From Larix sibirica (Eukaryota; Streptophyta; Pinopsida; Pinales; Pinaceae): a DNA stretch of 16,340 bases. A program made the position numbers and the translations under genes. A model generated the notes under the pieces. The model was not told the origin of the DNA and did not search any database. It saw only the letters and a program-made list of their open reading frames with translations. Of this stretch, positions 10,266-16,340 are shown piece by piece. Positions within the stretch are counted from its first letter, which is position 1. Every line of letters starts with the position of its first letter. The DNA lies in NCBI GenBank assembly GCA_004151065.3, contig NWUY0300056613.1:6548-22887 (forward strand). Direction: 5' to 3'.

Positions 10266-10389
10266 CTTTTATGATGATCCAAATTCATATTACAATCTGC
10301 ATTATATTAATTTGTATAACGGATTGTTGTTGACATATAGACTTGAACACCCTATATCTTTTTTAGTTTTGTATAGGATATCATAAAAT

Positions 10390-10790
10390 GATTTCTTATG
10401 ATGTAAGTATTTTCATCTCATATATATATATGACTTATCCTTTTTACTTTACTATAATGATCTCCATGACAGGTTATTGATATGATGATATGTTTGACTT
10501 TCACTTCTTTTGATGAAAAATGATGATGATGCTATCATTATTGTCTTATTAATTAATTTATATATATGTTGGAAGTTGTCGATGAATTTTTGATGGAGAA
10601 TTAATAAGTACGTAGACATTACTACTTTGGATGAATGTTGTCCATTTCCGTTAAATTCTTCATAAATGTTATGCTATAAATTTGAATTGAAATATCTACT
10701 TTTGCATATTTTATTATGTCATTCGAGAACTATGATATATATAATTATTTAATTGAAATCATTGAAATAAATATTATAAAGGGGGTTATA
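10390..10790. other. AT-rich spacer
   Basis: This contains short (AT)n runs, for example near 10420-10432 and 10555-10568, and nothing else that I can name. It separates the Asp-rich fragment from the tetrapeptide repeat. Confidence 0.5.
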
Positions 10791-10795
10791 ACAAG

Positions 10796-11782
10796 GAAGA
10801 AAAACTTGACACTATAAGCAGGAAGCAAAATGTGGCACTACTGTAGAAGCAAAACTTGAATGTAGACGTAGGTGTTAAATAGGAAGCCTAATGTGGTGCT
10901 AATGAGGAAGCAAAAATGGAAGCACAATTGGGAGTAAAGTTGGAAGCCAAATCCAACACAAATGTAGAAGCAACATTGGAAGCAAAACTTGACACTAAAT
11001 GGGAAGGCAGATGCGGTACTATTGTAGACGCAAAACTAGAAGCCAAAAATAAAAGCAAAACTAGAAGCTAACATGGAGAAAAATTAGGCACTATATTGGA
11101 AATGTGGCATTAATGCAAAAGTTAAACATGAAGAAATCATTGATGCTAAATGAAAAGCAACAATAGGCACTGAATGGGATACCAAATGTGGCACTATTGT
11201 GGAAGCAAACATGGATGCCAAACTAGGTGCTAAAGTTGATGCCAAAGCTAGCGCTAAAGTGGAATCCAAACATGACACTAATGTCAAAGCAAATGTGGAT
11301 GCAAAATTGGGTACTAACATGGATGCTAAAGATGGCGCTAAAGTGGAAGCCAAATGTGGCACCAATACAAAAGGATACATGAATGCAAAATTGGGCATTA
11401 GTGTGGATGCCAAACTTAACATCAAAGTGGAAGTGGACCATGGTGTTAGTGTGGAAGCAAATATGGATGCCAAATTGGGCGCTAAAGTGCAAGCCAAACT
11501 GAATGCTAAAGTGCAAGCCAAACATGGTGCTAATTTGAAAGCAAACATGGATGCAAAATTGGGCGTTAACGTGGACACCAAACTTGTCACTAAAGTGGAA
11601 GTAAAACATGGCGCTAATGTGGAAGCAAACATATATGGAAAACTGGGCACTAAATAAGACATTCAAATAAAAGCAAAGGATCCTTTTTAGGCACTATTTA
11701 TGGCTCTAAACTAGGTGCTGATCCTGGCACAAAAGATGTCACTAAACCTAGTGCTAAAGTCAATACAAATAATGATGTTTGA
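10796..11782 (+). repeat. 12-bp/84-bp minisatellite encoding tetrapeptide repeats
   Basis: This is one repeat region of ~1 kb. The basic unit is 12 bp, read as tetrapeptides such as DAKL, GAKV, EAKH, EANM and GTNV. Left of 11154 the pattern is clear but broken by stops and frame changes: 10907-11058 reads EAKMEAQLGVKLEAKSNTNV and more, and about 11106-11150 reads CGINAKVKHEEIIDAK. The centre (11154-11657) is unbroken. The right flank resumes in another frame (11690-11782, GTIYGSKLGADPGTKDVTKP and on). So a longer, once-uniform array has decayed at both ends. It may be a plain minisatellite or the remains of a gene. Confidence 0.88.
11154..11657 (+). CDS. Hypothetical tetrapeptide-repeat protein (possible CDS)
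   Basis: The frame is open for 167 codons from after the TGA at 11151 to TAA 11655-11657; the first ATG is 11211 (148 codons, MDAKLGAKVDAK...). From 11202 it holds five exact 84-bp (28-residue) units at 11202, 11286, 11370, 11454 and 11538 and a partial sixth at 11622. Each is seven tetrapeptides on the pattern EANM-DAKL-GAKV-DAKL-xAKV-EAKH-GANV. The product would be Lys/Ala/Asp/Val-rich, with no signal peptide or membrane segment and almost no aromatics, and would resemble LEA-like or linker-like low-complexity protein in composition only. Many differences between units fall in third positions (GCC/GCA/GCT, GGT/GGC, CTA/TTG/CTG). The minus strand is also open in two frames, so an ORF could arise simply from a stop-free 12-mer. 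I do not recognise a family. Confidence 0.35.
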   Translation, partial: KATIGTEWDTKCGTIVEANMDAKLGAKVDAKASAKVESKHDTNVKANVDAKLGTNMDAKDGAKVEAKCGTNTKGYMNAKLGISVDAKLNIKVEVDHGVSVEANMDAKLGAKVQAKLNAKVQAKHGANLKANMDAKLGVNVDTKLVTKVEVKHGANVEANIYGKLGTK

Positions 11783-11789
11783 TTGAAAT

Positions 11790-12480
11790 GTCGTTTCTCG
11801 CCAAGTTTAGCATTAGATTTTCCAACCCAATTGCGATAAAAAAATAAACTAAAAAAAGATGCTAAGTTAGGCTCTAAGATATTCCTCTAACTTCTATTGT
11901 AATAGAGCTTTGTGATTTTAATTCGTATATCTTCCAAGTGATTCTAGAATCATTTGTTAATGAAGACATGCATGCACTCCAAGAACCTAGTACACATACT
12001 TCCAATGAGCTAAATGTACAACTATGCCCATTAAAGATGCAAACCTTACTAATGACTTATAGTCTAACAAAAAGTAAAACAATATTGATGCACTATTTCA
12101 TAAAAAACAATTGCAACTACTACTCTTTGTAAACTAGTGCATAAATACTTGAATTCTAAAAACAAGAAATTACAACCTTTAACAACTCCCCTAGTTTAAA
12201 AATATCTAACATTATATATCCTACATCTAACACATTTACAAACGTTTACATCTATCAATAATCATCTATAAAGTTCACAAAATCACTTTTACTTAACATT
12301 ATTAATTTTCTCTTTAAGATACATTCTAAAATCACTGTAGGTTAATAAAAAAGAGTATGCTAGATAAAAATATACTTACTTTAATACGAGGTAAATAAAT
12401 TTAAACCTGGCCTCTTTTGCATGTAAAAGTTCCCTAATATCACCTTAAAAATGAAAGTTATCAACAATTTTATGATTATT
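11790..12480. other. AT-rich spacer
   Basis: No gene or repeat is seen apart from 11848-11872, a 25-bp word shared (22/25) with 5748-5772 that encodes a KKDAKLG-like unit of the upstream minisatellite. The frame at 11938-12132 has no recognisable motif. Confidence 0.5.
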
Positions 12481-12565
12481 AGGACTTTACACCTGATGAC
12501 GAAATTCCCCGCCGAGCGTTATAAAATCTGCCTTAATATAATAAAAAATAAACGGGGGAACGTAA

Positions 12566-12784
12566 ACAGAGCAAAAAGAAAGATGCCTGTTGTGTAAATA
12601 CCGAGTTATACTGTTCAGGGAAGAATGCATCAGGCTTCTTGAAGGGCCAGAAAGAAAAGCCCCGAAACACAAATTTCTCCGCATTTGTGCGTCTGTATTC
12701 AAGGAAACAGCCGAACAGATGCAAAATTCTCAGGAGGAATTGGCTGGCGCTGCAGCCCTAGCATCATTCTACAGGTATTTATAA
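12566..12784 (+). CDS. Possible coding exon, unidentified
   Basis: The frame is open from 12566 (TAA just before, at 12563) to TAA 12782-12784. The local base composition is clearly more GC-rich than the flanks. The sense reads ...EECIRLLEGPERKAPKHKFL, then RICASVFKETAEQMQNSQEE, then LAGAAALASFYR, which has the balanced, helical composition of a real protein. There is no ATG before 12719, so it would have to be an internal exon. A plausible acceptor is TTATACTGTTCAG|G (exon from about 12620) and a good donor is CTACAG|GTATTT at 12773/12774. A TATA-like TTATAAAAT lies at 12519-12527. No downstream exon was found. Overlapping minus-strand frames are treated as shadows. I do not recognise the protein. 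Confidence 0.3.
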   Translation, partial: TEQKERCLLCKYRVILFREECIRLLEGPERKAPKHKFLRICASVFKETAEQMQNSQEELAGAAALASFYRYL

Positions 12785-13054
12785 ACACCTGGAATTTAAA
12801 AACCCCCAGAATATACTATACGAAGGAAACCTACTACTGGTAGATAAATGAATAAATAGATGAAAGTGCATATAAGCTATATTCGAACTTGGTATTCTTT
12901 TATTAACGTACTCACGTTGAAGATTACAGTTAAAAACCCAACCGAAATTTGAAAAAAACGTCGAAAGGTTTGGGCAAAATGTCCGAGAAGATGGGATTGA
13001 AATCAATGTTTCAGTGTTACAAATGTGCCTGCAATAAAGTCGGTTCGCTAGGAT
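12785..13054. other. Non-coding stretch, possible intron
   Basis: No frame continues the preceding exon-like segment. A 34-codon frame (12991-13095, MGLKSMFQCYKCACNKVGSL...) has Cys residues spaced CYKCAC but is too short to call. Confidence 0.3.
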
Positions 13055-13642
13055 TTAAAAGCTATATGAGAAAGGAAGAAAATGACTATTAGAAGACGCA
13101 AGGACAGTTAATTGTATTGGAAAAACCCATGAAAAGAAGCACAAAGCTAATTCATTTAGTATCAAAGCCTGCAGAGTAAAGTATAGTGTAGTTTTCAAGT
13201 CCGGTAGAATTGTGAAACTTAGGATATTAGTTTGAGGCAGCAGGGTGCTTAGGAGGTTCTCCAGGCTGTGGCCTAGCAGCAAGCTGGAGCGCTTTCCACA
13301 ATGATTACCAGGTTCTAAACTGAGAGGGTGTGCTCCTTGTGATAATACTGGTTCCATGTTAATGTGGAGGAGGTGTTAACGATGGCTTGTGTGCTAATGG
13401 GGTCCTTGTCGGTGAGGCTATGTGCAAGCCCTGGGTGATCATGGCAGAATAAATATCCCTCAGTTGTAGCACAGTAGCCAAAGGTCTTCTGATTGTAAGG
13501 GGTTATGTGTAGCCTCTCCAGTTGGAAAGGGTTTGACTCATAGTTACCGAGTTCTGTAACTTGGTTGTATACGGCCAAAAAATTTGAGAATTTGGTTATA
13601 ATTTGATATGGCCTAATTATCCTGTCCAAATCAAAGTCGGTT
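13036..13642. other. Segment flanked by a 10-bp direct repeat
   Basis: AAAGTCGGTT occurs at 13036-13045 and 13633-13642, bounding ~587 bp. The inside carries a protein-like minus-strand frame. No terminal inverted repeats and no poly(A)/poly(T) tail are visible at the edges, so an insertion with target duplication is only one reading. Confidence 0.25.
13315..13629 (-). pseudogene. Unidentified minus-strand coding fragment
   Basis: Read on the minus strand from ATG 13627-13629, the 104-codon frame includes FLAVYNQVTELGNYESNPFQ, LERLHITPYNQKTFGYCATT and EGYLFCHDHPGL, and ends WNQYYHKEHTLSV. It is rich in Tyr, His, Asn and Phe with low Lys, and looks more protein-like than other frames here. 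Aspartates DFDLD precede the first Met in frame, so the true protein would run further upstream on this strand, into the Copia remnant. An overlapping minus frame (13055-13357) is open too but has lower quality. I recognise no family. It could be an exon fragment or a captured piece next to the retrotransposon. Confidence 0.25.
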
Positions 13643-13721
13643 TGGTCAGAGACGCAGATGGATTATGGAGACTCTGCAAGAGGCACATAACCAAGTGGGA
13701 GGACGAAAATTTTATTTTTGG

Positions 13722-15309
13722 GTGAGTCAGGCGCCTAAGAAGTTTCCTACTTATTCTACATTGATGTTGTCTATCACTGATTCAAGGTCTTCCAGCCTTG
13801 AGGAGGCAAATGCAGAGCAGGTCTAGGGGGATGCCATGACTAAGGAATATAATTACCTCATGAAGAATGATGTCTAGGAGATAGTTCCAAGATTAGTGGG
13901 GAAATTTGTGATAGATTCTAGGTGGCTGTTCAAGATCAAGCATGTGGTTGATGGGAGTATAGAGAAGTATAAAGCCAGATTTGTGGTGAGGTGATTCTCT
14001 CAAAGAGAGGGAGTTGGCTATGGAGAGACTCTTGCTCCAATTGCTAGGTATACTTCTATCGGGGTCATTATGTCTGTTGCATCAGTTATTGGTTGGCCTT
14101 TATATTAGATGGATGCAAAGTCTGCTTTTTCTGATTAGTGTCATTGAAGAGGAAGTGAGATTAATCAGTTGAAGTGTTTTGAGGTGCATGGGCGAGATAT
14201 CGATGAGTTCAGGTTGAGGAAGGCCCTTTATGGGTTGAAGTAGGCACCACGTGGATGGTACCAAAGGATTAGGAGTATTTATTAAATTTGGGCTTCACCA
14301 AGACTGTTACAGATCCTAACATTTATTATTTATATGATAAATCTGATCTGATTGTCTTGGTTCTATATGTAGATGACTTGATTTTTACAGTTAGTTATGA
14401 GAATCTCACTGCATTGTGCAAGGAGAAATTGGCCGATAAATTTGATATGAAGGACATTGACCTTATGCATTACTTTTGAGTCTCGAGGTTTGCCAGGGTG
14501 CACATGAGGATTACATTGGGCAAGAGAAGTACAAAGTGGATGTCCTGAAGAGATTGCAAACCCTTGGTCACTCCTAAGGTGCCAAATCTTAAGCTATTTG
14601 ATGACTTAGATTCTAATTTGGTAGATCCTTTTGTGTCTACGTAGTTGATTGGTTCCATGCCATATCTTGTGAATAATAGACTTGATATATGTTTTGCAAT
14701 GAATACTCAAAGCCAATTCATGGTTGAACATCAATAGATTCATTGGATTGTTGCCAAGCATGTGCACATGACAGAGATACTTGAAGGGCACAATGTATCA
14801 CGACATGAGATGTGAGGGAGATGGTGAGTTTTTGTTACACGGTTTTGTTGATTTTGATTGGGCAGGAGATGCTAGTGCTAGGAAGAGCACTTTTGGTTTT
14901 TGTTCTACCATGGGTACATGCATGATTTACTGGTTTAGTAGGAAGTAGGAACAATGGCACCCAATTAAGCAGACATAGAGTTCATGACTGCCAACTGCTT
15001 GTTGTGAGCGCATATGGCTCACAACTTAGAGTTGAATGATCAAATGTTAGGGCCTACTGTTGTTTATTGTGACAATTAGAGTTGCATTTGGCTCTATGAG
15101 AATCCATTGTTTCATGATTGTTTCAAGCACATTGACATTCTGTACCATTTCCTTAGATACACAGTTTAGAAAGGAATTGTGGTCCTTGAGTATGATCCTT
15201 CAGATTTCTAGATTTCTGATATTTTGACCAAGCCCTTGGCTAAGGGAAAGTTTGAGTTGCTAAGGGAGAAATTTGGCTTGGGGTAAAACACTTTCCTTGC
15301 AAGAGAGAG
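13722..15309 (+). pseudogene. Ty1/Copia retrotransposon pol remnant (RT and RNase H)
   Basis: Reverse transcriptase and RNase H of a Copia polyprotein, which would copy element RNA into cDNA in cytoplasmic particles. Visible in order: DAMTKEYNYLMKNDV...EIVPR (about 13827-13895); WLFKIKHVVDGSIEKYKARF, then FSQREGVGYGETLAPIARYT (to about 14056); MDAKSAF; LRKALYGLK...APRGWY (to 14260); LGFTKTVTDPNIYY; catalytic YVDD at 14366-14377; MHYF...LEVCQ; LIGSMPYLVNNRLDICF (14645-14695); RNase H start FVDFDWAGDASARKSTFGF (14844-14900); YCDN...SC; NPLFHDCFKHIDILYHFLR; DILTKPLAKGKFELLREKFG (to 15280). Frame changes fall near 14260, 14478, 14552, 14805 and 14955. There are at least ten in-frame stops. Gag, protease and integrase are absent upstream, so the element is 5'-truncated or was interrupted. 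Confidence 0.93.
15299..15309 (+). other. Polypurine tract of the Copia element
   Basis: GCAAGAGAGAG directly precedes TGTTAG. This is the expected place and composition for the plus-strand priming tract just before a 3' LTR. It overlaps the end of the pol reading sense (NTFLARESV-like). Confidence 0.6.
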
Positions 15310-15660
15310 TGTTAGTTTTACTTGGTTGTCTTGGTATTGTGTCTCTAAAGAGAACAACTTCTAAAGATGGTGCATGGCATGACGAAGTTGCTATCTTTAG
15401 ATAAGGTGGATGGTATAGAGGAGATTCCAGCTTTAGAGCAGGGCACAGTTTCCAAGGAGGAAGTTGCATGCATGCATGCATTAACTTCTCTTCTAGAGAG
15501 TGTTCTATTCTAGGAAATCTCATCCATGCAGGTTAGGTGCATTCCTAAGGAATTAGGGTTAGGGTTTTATCTATTCTAGCTAAACACACCATTGGTACGT
15601 TCCAGATTCATTGTAAACTGTATTGTTCTCTTTCTCTATGAAAGAAAGGCGGGGCATTCC
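15310..15660 (+). mobile_element. Copia 3' LTR, left end defined, right end not found
   Basis: The LTR should start with TG at 15310 (TGTTAGTTTTACTTGG). Inside are an 8-bp inverted pair CTAAAGAT/ATCTTTAG (15361-15368 and 15393-15400), a (TGCA)4 run at 15465-15481 and TTAGGGTTAGGGTTTT at 15553-15568. The stretch TTGTAAACTGTATTGTTCTC then CTATGAAAGAAAGGCGGGGC (to about 15655) resembles the R/U5 of related Copia LTRs. No matching CTAACA end is visible and no 5' LTR is in the window, so the right boundary given here is a minimum. Confidence 0.5.
15465..15481. promoter_or_regulatory. (TGCA)4 / RY-type motif in the LTR
   Basis: TGCATGCATGCATGCAT contains CATGCATG, the RY element bound by B3-domain regulators (ABI3/FUS3/LEC2 family) in seed promoters. 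It is also a perfect self-complementary microsatellite. It lies in what should be the U3 part of the LTR. Function is inferred from the motif only. Confidence 0.35.
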
Positions 15661-16060
15661 ACTAGAATGGCTAGACAATAGAAGTTTAGAACATTTGAGC
15701 TTATTGCATTGTGATTCTTTATTTCAGTCAATAGAGAATGTTGTGATTGAGTGCTGTAAAATAAGCTTCTTATTCCGTTTTTCTATTTGATTTAGCATTC
15801 CTTCCACTATTTTGTAGGTGATTAATTAGAGTTTGATTCCTAGCTTAGGGTTTTGTTTTAAGATTGCAGATTTGCTTACCATGCACCAAAAAATGAACAT
15901 TTCACCCTTCAAAGTTTTAAATTCAAACTTCATCACTAGGTAATCCTTAAGTTTATTGTTTTATCATTTGTCATGCACACAAATAAAACTGTTGGCAGTG
16001 CTTTTATCTTTACATCTTTAGGGAAATAACCTTTACTTTGTGAAGGAAGTTCTGAAACTT
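15661..16060. other. Right flank of the Copia element, no gene seen
   Basis: This is AT-rich sequence that may still include the end of the LTR. It carries another TAGGGTTT word near 15846 and no coding signal. Confidence 0.4.
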
Positions 16061-16064
16061 GCTT

Positions 16065-16115
16065 CTGTGAATGCTATATACCTGTGAATGCTATATACCT
16101 GTGAAAGTTATAAAC
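16065..16115. repeat. 17-bp tandem repeat, three copies
   Basis: CTGTGAATGCTATATAC is present at 16065-16081 and exactly repeated at 16082-16098. A third, changed copy CTGTGAAAGTTATAAAC follows at 16099-16115. Confidence 0.9.
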
Positions 16116-16277
16116 CTTGAGGCTTGACCTCCGTTGTGTGACTATTTTTAAATTTTCTAAAATTTGAAATAAAATGCATGTTTTTTGTATCTATGAGATG
16201 TATAATTTCGTGTTGGAGCCGTATGGGGTTTTTCTTGACATTTATTTTTTCTTTGCTGAATCGTATTTGAATGTTGC

Positions 16278-16322
16278 CACCCCCCACTACAGGGGGGAGC
16301 ACCCCCCACCCCCTCACTCCCA
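16278..16322. repeat. C-run/G-run segment, hairpin or quadruplex-prone
   Basis: The plus strand has CCACCCCCCACTACAGGGGG and then GAGCACCCCCCACCCCCTC. A C6 run and a G6 run 6 nt apart can pair as a hairpin. The minus strand carries several G5-G6 runs close together, enough for a G-quadruplex. The local base use is unlike the AT-rich surroundings. Confidence 0.6.
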
Positions 16323-16340
16323 CTCCTGAAGCTTGCTCCA

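Noticed and set aside
11084-11666. Long minus-strand frames (192 and 147 codons) over the minisatellite
   Set aside because: These are antisense readings of a stop-poor 12-bp repeat. The plus-strand reading gives the regular tetrapeptide pattern and is preferred.
12487-12724. Minus-strand frames opposite the GC-rich exon-like segment
   Set aside because: They lack splice signals and composition support; the plus-strand frame is bounded by a plausible acceptor and a good donor.
14470-14791. Two minus-strand frames within the Copia remnant
   Set aside because: The plus strand here reads clear Copia pol sense (LIGSMPYLVNNRLDICF, QSQFMVEH), so these are antisense shadows.
15260-15523. Minus-strand 87-codon frame across the Copia end and LTR
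   Set aside because: It overlaps recognised plus-strand RNase H end, polypurine tract and LTR start, so it is a shadow.

Overview
The window looks like nuclear, repeat-dominated plant DNA. It is AT-rich, has no intact gene that I can recognise, carries a decayed plant-type Ty1/Copia retrotransposon, a ~358-bp satellite and many copies of the plant telomere-related word AAACCCTA. The low gene density and old, stop-riddled element would suit a large genome such as a gymnosperm, but the sequence does not prove the lineage.

Layout: (1) 1-199 is the end of a dispersed repeat whose second copy lies at about 6340-6555. (2) 206-1690 is featureless. (3) About 1720-8720 is a degenerate tandem satellite with a ~358-bp period, in two blocks (1720-5680 and 6556-8720). 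They are separated by an ~875-bp non-satellite segment that looks like the promoter/leader part of a retroelement. (4) 8757-8888 is a 44-bp tandem triplet, and 9338-9672 is a strand-asymmetric CCTA-rich tract. (5) 10042-10265 holds a decayed Asp-rich exon-like fragment behind a good splice acceptor. (6) 10796-11782 is a ~1-kb array of 12-bp units, organised in 84-bp higher-order units, whose best frame encodes tetrapeptides of the type [D/E/G]-A-K-[V/L/M]. (7) 12566-12773 (plus) and 13315-13629 (minus) are two short protein-like stretches that I cannot identify. (8) 13722-15309 is a Copia pol remnant (reverse transcriptase and RNase H), followed by a polypurine tract and the start of a 3' LTR at 15310. 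(9) The tail holds a 17-bp tandem triplet and a C/G-run segment.

Nothing here works as an operon or functional pathway. The parts share a history of repeat amplification and silencing. The stops in the Copia remnant are mostly where Gln or Trp is expected and fit C-to-T change at CHG sites, as expected for a heavily methylated element. The least familiar object is the tetrapeptide/84-bp repeat at 10.8-11.8 kb. The satellite, with a telo-box and a near-perfect dyad in its monomer, is the second.
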